A DNA stretch of 64,000 nucleotides, from assembly GCA_963556145.1 (NCBI GenBank), contig OY744472.1, positions 1,612,001 to 1,676,000 on the forward strand, in the 5' to 3' direction. A program made the translations under genes and the position numbers. This DNA comes from Hygrocybe punicea. Its lineage: Eukaryota; Basidiomycota; Agaricomycetes; Agaricales; Hygrophoraceae. This document shows positions 33,224 through 44,342 of the stretch, piece by piece. The notes under the pieces were generated by a model. The model did no database searches, was not told where the DNA came from, and worked only from the letters and a program-made list of their open reading frames with translations. The first letter of the stretch is position 1; each line of letters starts with the position of its first letter.

Positions 33224-34303
33224 TAGTGTTGCCGAAGTCTGGTTTGGTCCAGTTTTTGGCCCTTTTGGCTGAACTCAAAACCGGACCCTCAGTTCAGTTT
33301 GGCCCTTCTCCTGAACTGGAACCGGAACCGCGTGCGACTGTTCTGTGCAGTTCGGTCTGCATCTGGACGCGGTTTGGACCACAAACCATCCTCCTCCACC
33401 CTCAAATTTCCTCGCAAGCCACAGTGCCACATCAATTGACGTGGGCCTGGGGCTGCGAGGAGTTGGGAGGGGTGGGGAGGAAGGGGGGACCTTTGTTTGG
33501 CTGTGTCGCCGTTGTCACTGTTGCTGCTGCTGCTGCTGCCGCTGTCAACGCTGTTGCTGCTGCCGCTGCCGCTGTCGACACTGCTGCTGCTGTCGACGCT
33601 GCTGCTGCTGCTGCTTCTGCCGTTAGTGCTGCCATTGTTGGTGCTGCCATTTTCGTTCCAGCCATTGCTGCTGCCACTGCTGCTGGGGTTGCTGTGGGGC
33701 TGCTGCTGCGTCCATGCTCATGGGCATCATGGGGCTGTGGGGGGTAAGTATAGGTAACCAATGGAATATAATAGACGATGTACCTTAGCAGCGGGGGTGG
33801 CCGCACCACTCCCCACTGCATCCTTTTGTCGCTACTGTCCATGGTTCCCGTTGTGGGTGTTGGTGTGGTTTTGGCATGGGCGCGGGCAGGCGTGGGCATG
33901 GGCATGGGCCATGGGGGGTTTCTTTGTGTAAGAAAATGTCAGTAAAGTATGAAATAAACTAGTTACTTACCAGTGTTGCTGTTATTGTTTGTTGTTGTTG
34001 TTGTTGAGTCGAATCTGCGTGCTGCGTGAATTCGTGTGTATGTTTAAGGTCACATGACCCAAGTTCTTGCAAGTTCATACCCAAAAATTAATACAAAAAT
34101 TGAATATTTCAGTATCTATGTACAAATGAGTTCATGGTTTGGACCCGGTTCCAAGCCATTCAAAATTTTCTGAAGGGCCCAGAACCCCGCACTGGACCCA
34201 CGGTTCAGTTCAGCCAAAGTGCTGAACTTAAACTGAACTTAGGGTTCGGTTCAGGGTTTGAACCGGGTTCGGATCAGTTCTGAACTGGACTATGGCAACA
34301 CTA
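33224..34303. mobile_element. hAT-like non-autonomous element 2 with triplet-rich core
   Basis: 1,080 bp, ends TAGTGTTGCCGAAG and (reverse complement) TAGTGTTGCCATAG; target duplication gcacttgg/gcactcgg (33216-33223, 34304-34311; one transition). Same family as 30445-31630: similar subterminal AACCGGACC/GGTTCGG blocks and the same kind of GCT/GCC triplet core (33515-33720). On the minus strand two intron-like units are seen (GTAAGT near 33970 to AG near 33917; GTACAT near 33785 to CAG near 33736). Confidence 0.85.
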
Positions 34304-34545
34304 GCACTCGGTGGTGAGTGGGGATGGTGAGCGGTGGGTGGTGGGTGGTCGTGACATCACTGGGTGGTGAGTAGGGATGGTGAGCAGTGGGCAGTGAGCA
34401 GTGACTGTTGAATATGGTGTCGGTGAGTGGGGACAGTGAGCAGCTAGTACTGTGTACTGTGTTAATTGACGGTGGGCTTTGATGGTGGGGCTTTGACGGT
34501 GGGCTTTGTGAATGGATTGGGCGGTGAGCGTGTGTTTGTTCATAT
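34304..34545 (+). repeat. G-rich minisatellite at MULE right end, second part
   Basis: Continuation of the array at 32740-33223, with units like GGTGGTGAGTGGGGATGGTGAGCAGTGGGC, ending just before the right terminal inverted repeat of the MULE. Confidence 0.65.
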
Positions 34546-34549
34546 TTTG

Positions 34550-34591
34550 CACATGACCTTTCCCCGGTGTCGGTTGAAAGTCCCTGGTTTT
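34550..34591 (-). repeat. Right terminal inverted repeat and target duplication of MULE
   Basis: Reverse complement begins GGGACTTTCAACC and contains GAAAGGTCA like the left end; tggtttt follows at 34585-34591. Confidence 0.8.
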
Positions 34592-35090
34592 TTCGACCCA
34601 GAACATGTATTACATGGGTGTCAATTGATCCCAGGTTTTGCAGCAGGTATGCGCCATCCAGACGGGGTGGGAATTTCACTTTGCACTCAGGATTCAAAGG
34701 ATTGGAGTCAGTACTATGTGAATCGGTGTGTCTTAACTGATCTGATTGCTTCTCATTCACTCACAATATTAATTCAATTGCAACTTCGTCGATCGAGATA
34801 TGATCATGTGGTATCACTGGGGACTCGCAGTGGGGCATATCTATGGACATGAATCCTCGTGAGAACAAGATGGAAACAACAATATTGATGATTTGACAAG
34901 TGAGAATGATGACAGCCCATCTCAAGACACCCTTCTGGTTGATGCACGAATTGATTCAGACGAGGAAGCAACTAGCTCGGATTTCAGAAGCTGTTCAGAT
35001 CCCTCTGATGACAGTGATAAATCAGACGAGGAAATGTTGTTGGAAATGAGTGATATGTACGGTGACCCACAAGTTGTATTCTATGAATAA
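34592..35090 (+). pseudogene. Plavaka transposase, 3' part
   Basis: Continues the gene broken at 3934: FDPEHVLHGCQLIPGFAAGM, KDWSQYYVN, then an intron-like break (about 34725-34787, acceptor not canonical) and the hallmark FVDRDMIMWYHWGLAVGH. TGA at 34860-34862 follows HESS; an acidic tail (DDSPSQDTLLVDARIDSDEE and on) ends at 35090. The FVDRDM...GH block is the conserved C-terminal signature of this transposase group. Single-base stop and lost acceptor mean the gene was no longer functional even without the MULE. Confidence 0.82.
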
Positions 35091-35133
35091 CTGGAATATT
35101 ATTTATTATTACCTATCATAACATCGAGTGAAT

Positions 35134-35248
35134 AATGTTTGGTAGGCTGGCAATAATTCTGCCTTTTGATGATCATGTCTTAAGCCCCTGGCATTAATTC
35201 TACTGTGACTATGATAATACTTTACTGGCTGTCCATCAGCCTGATGAT
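35134..35248. repeat. Tandem duplication copy A, left part, ending in 9-bp target site
   Basis: Matches 45436-45549 (aatgtttggtaggctggcaa...cagcctgatgat). It is cut by the KDZ element at cctgatgat (35240-35248); the same 9 bases restart the copy at 45322. Confidence 0.85.
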
Positions 35249-35261
35249 CAACACTTTACAC

Positions 35262-35540
35262 TGAGCCACACATTCCTATGGAATCCGATCAGAGTCTGAT
35301 CGGAATGCTCGGACTCCGAGGATTCTGAGTGGATTCCGAGTGGAATGGAATCTTTTTTTGTAGAGCACTAGCAATTTTAATATTCCGATCGGATTCCAAG
35401 TAAATTCCGCTCGGAATGGTCATTTTTTCAGATTTTCATTGGTTTTCATGGGGTATGCTTATTTACAAGGAATCATGAGGAATCCGCTCGGAATCCACTC
35501 AGAATCCACTCAGAATCCACTTGGAATCCTGCCGAGTTTT
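35262..35540. repeat. Left subterminal GGAATCC repeats of KDZ element
   Basis: Many copies of GGAATCCACTCAGAATCC and inverted forms such as CCGATCAGAGTCTGATCGG. The right end (45165-45310) holds the same motif. Likely transposase binding sites by analogy with other transposons. Confidence 0.7.
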
Positions 35541-36339
35541 TAAAAAGCACCGGCTTTTTTCAACTTTTTTGCATTTTTCTCACTCAATTTTGTAAATAAA
35601 ACAATTCTGACCTTATATATGGCATTGGGTATACAATGGGCATGCTAACCAAATTAGGCAATATTTTCCCACGCTCCATATTTGGTAGGAATTCCAAGTG
35701 GAGTCCAAGTGGATTCCAAGCAAAATATTTATTCTCTTGAGCATCCTATTGACTACCTGATTATTCATCATATTTTCACACTTGGCCAACCAATCACAAG
35801 ACCACAAGAAGCAATATTGCTCCTACACAAGATGATCAACAAGCCATCACTAAGAAGTAATTGGACTGTACTGGATCAACAGCTTTCATATGCCTATATA
35901 GGGATGTTCATCATGGATGATTAATCTTGCAAATACAAGCAATCATTGATCTTATTTACATAATAAGAAGTGAAAAATTCTGGAGAAGGTTGCATGACGA
36001 GTCATGCATACTGTCCAAGCCTACTAATGCATATTTTCCCAAATAGTATTCCATTATTTCAGAAATGCCTTACAGTTTTTGACTGTTCATTATCACATCA
36101 CTCATCTTCTTGACCCAGCTTGGCATCAGATCCATCTGCATTCATTTTGATCTATAGATGATATTCATTCTAAGTCCTAAATGTATATTCATAGTCAAGT
36201 CTATGTTGGACTGAGTAGCCAAAATTTTGAGCAGAGTCCAACTGATGTCTTGCAAATATTGAAAATTTGCTCACTTAATTGTTCTGGGTAGACATCTCAT
36301 ATATGATGAGAATAAATAAATATACAATTCAATTGCTAA
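35541..36339. other. Non-coding interior of KDZ element
   Basis: AT-rich, no protein similarity seen on either strand; probably the 3' flank of the transposase gene. Confidence 0.5.
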
Positions 36340-36373
36340 TTACTGATCCATATCAATTCCATAGTCATCACTC

Positions 36374-36407
<34 letters not shown>

Positions 36408-38736
36408 TAGCTGATTCCACTTGTGCTTGTTGCCTGTTTATCACTCGTTCTGTGTGAACAAACAGCATAGTGTGCATGAACCAGTCAAAGTTACCAATAG
36501 TCATTTTCTTGAGAACTGACTCATATCCTGCCAACCAGGCATTCAGCTGCTCACATCCCTAGAAATCCAAGTTAAGTAAAGTCTTTTTACCAATATATTT
36601 GAACACATTACCTGAGTATTGAATGCCCACTTATAGTGTGGCCTTCCATGCCCATCATTCTCTACAACCACCAAGTTTGGTGCAGAACCATTCAATGGAG
36701 CAGGATTGCACCATGTACGACAAAGATAATCTTCAGTTTGATGATTGACATAGTGATAAGAATCAACTATAAATCGGGTGGTGTTCTTCCATATGTCCCA
36801 GCTACCATTGCTGATGCTAGTACGAAGAAGAAGACATGCCTTGTCGATGGCAATATATGATGGCCGTGATGCAGGTGTTGGATAAACACTCTGCAGAAAC
36901 TCGAGGATTTTGGTAGGTGATTCAGACTTGGCAAACTTGACCCAAGCAATCACCACTCCACAAGGAGCACAGATGGTCTCCACACAATAAAATCGAGGAG
37001 CTGTAAAATGATTCAATCGTGTGGGTTCAACAGCTTCCTGATCATGAGCCTGAGTTTCCTGAGCCACTTGTGCGATTTAAGGCAGATTTTCTTCTTCTGT
37101 TCTGCGTAACATTCTGCGCACACCCAAATAGCTTTGGTGATTGTGACGAACAAGATGCCGATTCCAAGGATCTTGGTATGTCTCGCATGTTTGTGTTCCA
37201 GCAACTTTCTCATTGTTGCAATCCCGGACATGACACAATGCACCATATTCAGCAAGATGCTGAGTGCAGAAGACTCCACCATGAGAATTTTGAAGTTCTG
37301 CGGTACAACCGTCAAAGTCGCAGTGTTTAGGACCCATAACAACCCCATCCACAACTGCCATGACTACAGGTGCGAGTTGGTCATCAACATCCATTGCTTC
37401 AGCCACCACACCAGGTTGCCTTGCTTGAATGGCATGCTGTCTGGCTTCAGCTGCATCTCGTGCTGCCAAATCAGCACCCTCACCCTCAAGAACAGGTACA
37501 TCTCTGTTCTCATCATGCCCCACTAAGGCTGCAGGGTCATCACCAGTAATAATATCTGCAATGGCCTTGTATGCATGGGTGCATTCAGAGCAAGCATGAC
37601 CCTGAGCATTCTTGATAATGCCATTCAAGCCCAAGACATTAAATGCTCCTTTAGTGACCTCAACAATTTTGAGTGAGTCCTGAAGCACTAATGTCTGATT
37701 GGAACCAGCAGCAACCATCCGCACAGACTCTTGGACAAAGGCTTGCCAAATCTGTCGGCGAGAAACTTTTCTGGAGTTGCTTCTCTGTGTAGTCCAGACT
37801 CGGAAGCTGTCATTCCAGAATTCTGCAAATGCAGATGCCAATGCGTGGAAGCTATATATCCCATTCAAAACTGCTCCAGAGAAGACACGATCCACCCAAA
37901 TCCCACTGCCAACTTTTATATATTTGGCAGGATTCAAATAGACTTTATTCCACTCCCCAGATGTATCAGATCGTGCACGTTCATGGTCAGGAAAATATCT
38001 GGTGTCACAATCAGGACATTTTCCAGTGAGAAGTTGAACTTCATCAAAGATACTGATCCCTCTAATTAATGTGACCTTGGGGATATCCCATTGGCGAGTG
38101 GCTTGGATCAATGAACGAGGATTGCAATCCATGGTCTCGCATTCCATGACATCTGGACAAAGCACATATACAGGCTCGATTTCTTCTCTCGACACAGCAT
38201 TCAGCTTGCCCTGGAAATGCCCATCATCATCATATGGATACAAGGCTAGCAGTTGTGACAGAGCATTCAACTTGATGCTAATATTATTTGTCACTTCTTC
38301 TCCAGACATATCTGATCTATGTTCAGATGCCTGGAAAAGTCTGCTGGTCTCATGACCAAGTCTGGTTTCTAGATCACGAGCAAGTGCCTTGATCCATCCA
38401 GTCACATTTCCTTTGTTCTCCCCTGCGTAGACTGGGTTCTGCTGTCTAGCATGCAGATTCAGCAACTCTGGGTTTTCCGTAAGGGAAAACAAAATGGTCA
38501 AGACAGTGACCAGAGTTATCTTGGAGCTGAAATGACAGGCAATGAACTGATTGAATACAGCAAATGGAATGTTGGGGAATGGATCTTGAATAGCTGCAGC
38601 AGAAGCTAGTGGTAAAGCTTCAAGCACCACCAGAACAACACATAAATAGGCCATGGCAGCATTGGAATGAAAAGCCCAGAAAATGGCTTTCATAAGCTGT
38701 TGGAACAAACTCAACAGCAAGATAGTGATCCACATT
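36340..38736 (-). pseudogene. KDZ transposase with CxC cysteine-cluster region, one in-frame stop
   Basis: Starts at ATG 38736 (MWITILLLSLFQQLMK) after a possible 5' intron. A hydrophobic N-terminus is followed by the CxC region: LLTGKCPDCDTRYFPDHERA, QGHACSECTHAYKAIADII and GPKHCDFDGCTAELQNSHGG, FCTQHLAEYGALCHVRDCNN (about 37230-37330). TAA at 37077-37079 interrupts the frame right after TEEENLP; the same frame goes on into the KDZ nuclease: RFYCVETICAPCGVVIAW, SYIAIDKACLLLRTSISNGS, TRFIVDSYHYVNHQTEDYLC and CNPAPLNGSAPNLVVVE. A clean intron (36559-36611) leads to GCEQLNAWLAGYESVLKKM and a poly-Asp tail, stop 36340. Nothing else is broken, so the single stop is decisive: a nonsense mutation, a missed micro-intron or a two-protein arrangement. 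Confidence 0.85.
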
Positions 38737-38794
38737 AGACTAGAAAAATTATTCATCATTGAAAGCACAATTATATTGTCATTGCACTTTATAC

Positions 38795-40552
38795 TCACAA
38801 TCCGGAGTGTTTCCTAATCCTTGCTTCTCCTCCTTTCTTCTCCTTCTTCCTCTGGTTTCCATCATCTTTTGCCTTTCTCTTCCCTTTGTCCTTCCTTCCC
38901 AATTCCTCCCTAACATCAGCTACTGGCATCATAGGACCCCCTCTCTGAACATAATCCAACAAGTCCTTGAAATGATAGCTGGACTTCTGAAAGCCCCATG
39001 CCTCCAAGTCACTGGGCATATCCTCACCCTTCTCAAGCCACATCAGCATGAGGGGATCTTGGGACAGCTTTGGAAATGTAGTTCTGTAATGAGAAAACCA
39101 CATAGACTTGGAAACAAAAATTTCAATGAGATCATTTCCTATAAGCCTCTTTCCAACCCAAGTCCTGGCAACTATCATCTTCTCCAGGGTCTTGGTAGCC
39201 GCTACATAACCCTTGTATCGCTGATAGGCAAAAGCAAGAGAGGTGTCGGTACGATCAGTAAGATGTAACGATACCCCAAGTTGGTCGGCAAGTTGCTGCG
39301 CCATAGCAGTCGGTAATGGGGAGGACGATATGGTGACAGGAGGAAGCAATATGGCAGAAACATGAGAAGCAAATTGAGTTGGCAAGAAATTGTCATCATC
39401 ATCCTATACGAGCACAAGCCATTAGCATGAACACAAATCTTAATGGAATTATGGCTCACAATGAGAATAGGAAGGGACATTTGACCATTCTCAGCTTGCC
39501 ACATAACCACCTCATCATCTTCAAGAGCATCATTATAACGTCCCCTAACAGACCAGACATTATCCTCGCGAACATAAACATGCTTATTCAATCCTGACAA
39601 GGTATTAGTCTATCTTCGCATCCACGAAATCAGAGCTTACTTTTAATAGGAGAATACTTGATCCCAAGCTTTGTAAGAAGAGGTGCGAGTTTCATAGTAA
39701 TTTGATGTTTGATGGACATCATCGGAACAGTGCTGGGTTCACGACTGTTGTATAGAAGGACCTTACCAGTCACAGGGGTATAAGGCACATCGGTCGGCTC
39801 ACAGGAAACACCATCAGCCATGTTATAGATATTACCAATGGCACGACCACGGAGAATCCCACCAATAGTACGCGAAGCACCTTGGAGATTCAGTGGAGTT
39901 GTTTGCCAAGGGGAATGACCAACGCTGTCATTGAATACATCATCATCATCGAATGGATCACTGATAATCATGGCGCTATTGGGTCGATTGGGCACAACAA
40001 CACGATGGCTGTCATCTTGGTGGTGGGCAATGACACCTGTGCCAGGTCCTTTGGGGGCAACGGCTCCACGGCCATAACCAAACTTGGCAACGGCACCACA
40101 GCTGTCACCAAACTCGCTGTTGTCATCCTGGTGGTGGGCAATGGCACCTGCCCTGGGTCGTTTGGGGACAAGGGCACCACCGTCACTGTGGTCACCGTCA
40201 TCATCCTCTTGGTGGGCAATAGGGTCTTTGGGGGCAACACCACCACCACTTTCACCATCGTCGTCGTATTGGTGGGTAACAGCACCCGCCCTGGGTCGCT
40301 TGGGGGCACCGGCACTGCTGCTATCACGAAACATGCCGTGGTCGTCTTGCTGGTGGGCAACAGCACCTCCCCTGGGTCCTTTGGGGGCACCAGCAACGTT
40401 GCCGTCACCGACCCTGCCACTGTTGCCTTGCTGGTGGGCAAAGGAGCCCACCACGGGTCGTTTGGGGGCACCGGCACTGCCGTCACCTATCTTGCCATCG
40501 TTGCCTTGCTGGTGGGCAACGGAGCCCACCGCGGGTCGTTTGGGGGTGACAG
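38795..40552 (-). pseudogene. KDZ partner gene, repeat region and C-terminal part
   Basis: Unnamed protein that in Agaricomycetes is often found beside KDZ transposases (recalled, not searched). 40529-39633: about ten tandem units of the form APKRPRAGAVAHQQDDDG, then SDPFDDDDVFND and LREGRAIGNIYNMADG-like ILRGRAIGNIYNMADGVSCE, GKVLLYNSREPSTVPMM. Intron to about 39600; VYVREDNVWSVRGRYNDALE; intron; FASHVSAILLPPVTIS, GYVAATKTLEKMIVARTW, DLIEIFVSKSMWFSHYRT, LEAWGFQKSSYHFKDLLDYV and a Lys-rich end (RKDKGKRKAKDD) to 38795. The last codons overlap a GTGAGT donor, so splicing into the KDZ gene is conceivable. The N-terminal exons lie right of 43061. Confidence 0.7.
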
Positions 40553-40713
40553 TGTAGTAGTTGTGCCTGGTCAGTCACGTGATCAGGTTCCCACGGTTTG
40601 ACCTAGTTAGTAGCCTTCCAGGTGTAGTAGTCAGTCCATCCTTCCTATCCAGTCGACCTTTCCCTCGAGTCCTGCGTGAGCCCCCGGAGTGGTACCTCGG
40701 TACCACTCCAACG
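40553..40713 (+). repeat. TRIM left terminal repeat
   Basis: 161 bp; contains an inverted GGAGTGGTACC/GGTACCACTCC near its 3' end. Matches 42901-43061 with two changes. Confidence 0.85.
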
Positions 40714-42900
40714 TGGTGATGAGAGTGTTTTTCGACCCACGCACCTCTTTTTCTCTCGGTTTCTCACTCCTGACGTTTTTTTTCTCGCGAGACGACCTTT
40801 TTTCGGCCTCACCACCCCTGCTGCGCGACGGCGCATTTTCCCTTCATTCACGGCCATACCTCAGTTGCGTTACCCCCCGGCACCCTCGCTCAGTCCACCA
40901 GGGCCCCGCGTCGACCATCGTTGACCCAGAAACGCGGACTCAACCCTTTTTGAGCACCCAAAAGCCCCAGCCCACGCCACCCGCGTTCGCGCCCCGTTTC
41001 CTCTTCTCAGACCAAGGACGGCCTCTCAAGCTTTCCTTCGACGTCTTACGGCCCCCGTTCTGCCCCACGTCGTCCCAGGAACACCATCGACATCCATTTT
41101 TGACGCCCAACGGCCACCTGCGTACAGCCGCGTCACCATTGTTAGACCCCCCATTTCTCGCCACCCCCACCCCTACACGGACCCATTCGACTCACCGCAC
41201 ACTCGTTCCGCTAGCCAGAACCCCCCGTTCCTATTCGTCGCCCCAAATGAGCCCCGCCGCCGCTCTATGGACACCCCAGCGAACTCCCACGTCAGCATTC
41301 CGCGACCCCGTCCCCCGTGGATTCCCACCCCAACCCACGCTCATCCAACCCCATGAACCCTCGTTCGACGTACTGGAGCTCCGCGCTCGCCTACGCCACC
41401 CCGAATTCACGGTCCCAGACCTTTTTGGTCACCACGGATCCGTTGCGCCCCCCGTTGGACCCCCCGTTGGACCCCCATTCTTTCGTGTACCCCAACCTCA
41501 CATGGACCCATTCGACCTCCCGTGCCCTCGTTCCACCGGCCAGGAACCCCCGTCCCCCTCCATTGCGCCAAACGAGCCCCCGCCGTCGTTTTCAGACACC
41601 TGGGCCACCCGCCACGTCACCATCGCACGGCCCCGTTCTGCCAGCACAACCGGCCCAGACCAACTCACCAAACTCGCGGCCCACCCCCCAGAACACCCTG
41701 CGTCTCGTTAACGCCCCGAATGAGCCGTCCCTGGCGTTTCATACCCACCCAACGCCCAACACGCACCGTGCCACGTCATCACTTTCGACCCCGTTTTTTC
41801 GTGTAACCAAGCTCCACCCGCGTTCACCCAACCCCCGGCACCCACTATCCACACGCCAGAGCCCCCCGTTGCGCTCCGTTACCCCAAACGAGACCACCCC
41901 ACGCTGTCTCAAACGAGCCACACCGCCATCTTTGGTGGACCAACACCACGCTCCCCATTGCATCAACTTACACGGCCCCATGCCCACTCGTCAAGCCCGC
42001 GGCCGACCCGTTAACCACTCCAGTGCACCCTGCGTCCCACCAACACCCCGAATGAGCCGTTCCCACCACGTCTGGAACCCAAACGCCGTCTCGCGTCACC
42101 CCACAACCCCGGCAACCCCACCCCACTCGCGCACGTTCGTTAGGACCCCCAGCCTCGTTCCCTGGCCCTCGCGACCCCTCGCGACCGTTTCCCAGAGCCC
42201 ACGCGAAGAGATCCCTCGACGCCGGCGCCAGCTCTAGTGCCCAAGTACATAGCTTTCCCCACTATTTCCTTCTCTGTTTCCTGTCCTCGGTTCCTTTCCT
42301 CTCTGTTTCCTTCCTCTCTATTTCCTTTCCCTCAATTTCCTTTCCCTCGTTTCCCCTGTCTCTGTCTCTGTTTCCCCCACAATTCAGTTTCATTATTTTT
42401 CTATGCCCTTGATCTGTCACCTGGATACCAGATGCTACCCAACCGAGTTACCCAACGAGTCACCAGAACCAAACAAGCACCGACCGAGAACTGCGAACCG
42501 AGAACCTGTGATATGAGAACCGAGAGAACCGAGAACTTGCGATACAAGAACCGAGAACCTGCGATACGAGAACCAAGAACCTGCGCTACGATTATGGATC
42601 AGTTTGGTCATCTACCACCACCGTTTTCGATGGACGATATGGTCCCGCTCCATGAGATGGAGGACTGGGAGTCGTGACTGAGGAGTTTTGGAGAGCTGAG
42701 AGAGAGTCTAGATTGGTCATCTGCCACCACCGATCTTCGATGGACGATATGGTCCCGCCTCACGTGTAAGGCCCGGGGCATCATGAGGGACTGGGAGTCG
42801 TGACTGGGGAGTTTTTTTCTTGGTCAGTTTTGTTTTGCTTTTTGTTTTCTTTTAGTAGCGGTATGGTGACGAGGACGTCACCATGAGGAGGAGGGGCACT
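40714..42900 (+). other. TRIM interior: Pro/Ser/Thr/Arg-rich open frames, C-rich DNA
   Basis: Very C-rich plus strand with frames 40689-41711 and 41317-42237 that overlap in different registers and read as proline-rich tandem units (such as PRNPRPPP and PLDPPLDP). No gag, protease or RT motif. A 90-bp stretch with TGGACGATATGGTCCCGC is duplicated at 42596-42680 and 42716-42810. Composition explains the open frames, so I do not call a protein. Confidence 0.5.
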
Positions 42901-43061
42901 TGTAGTAGTTGTGCCTGGTCAGTCACGTGATCAGGTTCCCACGGTTTGACCTAGTTAGTAGCCTTCCAGATGTAGTAGTCAGTCCATCCTTCCTATCCAG
43001 TCGACCTTTCCCTCGAGTCCTGCGTGAGCCCCTGGAGTGGTACCTCGGTACCACTCCAACG
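42901..43061 (+). repeat. TRIM right terminal repeat
   Basis: Direct repeat of 40553-40713, preceded by the purine tract gaggaggaggggcact. Confidence 0.85.
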
Positions 43062-43194
43062 GCACAACGACCATTGATGGCCTTGCCTCCGTCGTCTTGC
43101 TGGTCACCGTCCTCGTCCTCGTCCTCGTGGTCCTCGTGGTCCTCGTGGTCCTCCTCGCTGGATCTCTCCCTTTCCTCGGCACTGCTCTCTTCGC
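43062..43194 (-). pseudogene. KDZ partner gene, acidic exon fragment
   Basis: Minus-strand frame EESSAEERERSSEEDHEDHE, DEDEDGDQQDDGGKAINGR lies between the TRIM and the third hAT-like element. It ends at the 8-bp target site ctcttcgc (43187-43194); the frame continues from 44343. Confidence 0.6.
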
Positions 43195-44342
43195 TAGGGT
43201 GTAGCACGGGTGACCTGCGGGTTGCCAGGCCGGACACCGTACCCGTACCCGCAGACACCGTACCTGTGATGGGTGCGGGTCTGCATTACCCGCGGTCGGA
43301 CGCAGGTGTGGTGGTTGCCCGTGTGGCCATGCGGGTAGTGACGACGACAGCAGCAGCGAGCTCCTCAAGCCCACAAATGAAACGTACACGTCAATTGACG
43401 CGACGGTTCGCATTTGTGGGGCTGGGCTGGGCTGGTTCCGTCGTCTTGTCCCACTGCCATCCTCCCCGCTCCACCACCGTCATCATCGCCTTGCTGCTGC
43501 CAGTTGGCAGTGGAAGTCGTCGCCGTTGTCATCGTTTCACGGGCCAGATACCTCGCGAACAACGTCTGCGCATCAGTTGATGCGCCAGCCCGTTTTCGCG
43601 AGGTGATTAGTTTGAGGTCTGTGGGGGCACTCGCAGCATGTTCTGGGGTGCCGTTGGAGTATGAGGCATCTGTGGGGCCATTGTGTCTTTGTGAGGTCTT
43701 CGTTCATCTTCATGAGGTCTTCGTTTGTCTTCACGAGGTCTTCATTTGTCTTCGCGAGGTCTTCGTTTGTCTTCGCACAGTCTTTGTTCGTAGTTTGGTG
43801 CTGGCAACTTCATTAACGATGTTGACGCGTCAGTTGACGCGTCACCGTGCTTTCGCGAAGTCTTCATGCGTGTTTTCATGCTGGGGACCTCGCGAACACG
43901 CGTTGATGCATTGACTGACGCGTCAACGTCGTTTGCGAGGTGTGGACTGGAAGGCAGGGGGTTAGCCGATGTCGGTGGTGAAAGAATCGGGGCATGTACC
44001 TGTGCTGGTAAGTGGACGCACCACCCTCCCAGCCGTTTCCCTTCATCGCCGTGTTGTTGTTGTTGTTGTTGTTGTTGGTTGGTGGTGGTGGTGGTGGTGG
44101 TGGTGGTGGTGGCGGTTTGGGTATAACTTAGTTATTAGATATGTTAGATAAATGAATTAAAAGTAAAAAAAAACTTACCTGTGGGGCCCATCGGGGCCCT
44201 CTGTGCTAACCCGTGGATACCCGTCTACCGCGGGTAAGGGTGTGCGGTAGTGCACGGGTTGCCAAATTGGGACACCGTACCCGTACCCGAGAAACCCGCA
44301 GCCCAAAAACCGCGGGTTTACCCGAACCCGTGCTATACCCTA
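43195..44342. mobile_element. hAT-like non-autonomous element 3
   Basis: 1,148 bp, ends TAGGGTGTAGCACGGGT and (reverse complement) TAGGGTATAGCACGGGT, with exact 8-bp duplication ctcttcgc (43187-43194, 44343-44350). Subterminal regions repeat GGGTACGGGTACGGTGTCC in both orientations. The interior has GAGGTCTTCGTTTGTCTTC tandem units (43690-43790), TTGACGCGTCAGTTGACGCGTC-like palindromes and a (GTT)n/(GGT)n run (44052-44118). GTAAGT on the minus strand near 44175 is a likely donor. No transposase. Confidence 0.85.

Larger units (their letters stand above)
3935..34584 (+). mobile_element. MULE (Mutator-like) DNA transposon carrying nested insertions
   Basis: Delimited by imperfect terminal inverted repeats and a 7-bp target duplication inside the Plavaka coding sequence. 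Without the nested gypsy element (5561-30224) and two hAT-like insertions (30445-31630, 33224-34303) the MULE is about 3.7 kb. It contains one transposase gene and, at its right end, G-rich minisatellite DNA. Mutator superfamily target duplications are usually 8-11 bp, so seven identical bases may be a slightly eroded or poly-T-ambiguous duplication. Confidence 0.8.
40553..43061 (+). mobile_element. TRIM-like miniature LTR retroelement
   Basis: 2,509 bp: two 161-bp direct repeats (40553-40713, 42901-43061) with only two differences, starting TGTAGTAG. The purine run gaggaggagggg directly precedes the right repeat (polypurine tract) and TGGTGATGAGAG follows the left one (possible primer site), so the element reads on the plus strand. 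The interior encodes no gag or pol. It interrupts the KDZ partner gene between repeat units. No target duplication was clear. Confidence 0.75.

Noticed and set aside
36367..36411. (ATC)n/(GAT)n microsatellite as a separate repeat feature
   Set aside because: It encodes the poly-Asp tail of the KDZ protein in frame, so it is part of that gene.
38736..38795. KDZ start at the GTG near 38798, directly overlapping the partner gene stop
   Set aside because: GTGAGTAT there looks like a splice donor with an acceptor at about 38741; ATG 38736 just after it is a better start.
40689..42237. Two proline-rich open frames of 340 and 306 codons as host genes
   Set aside because: They overlap in different registers on extremely C-rich DNA inside a TRIM element, and one starts within its LTR; composition explains the openness.
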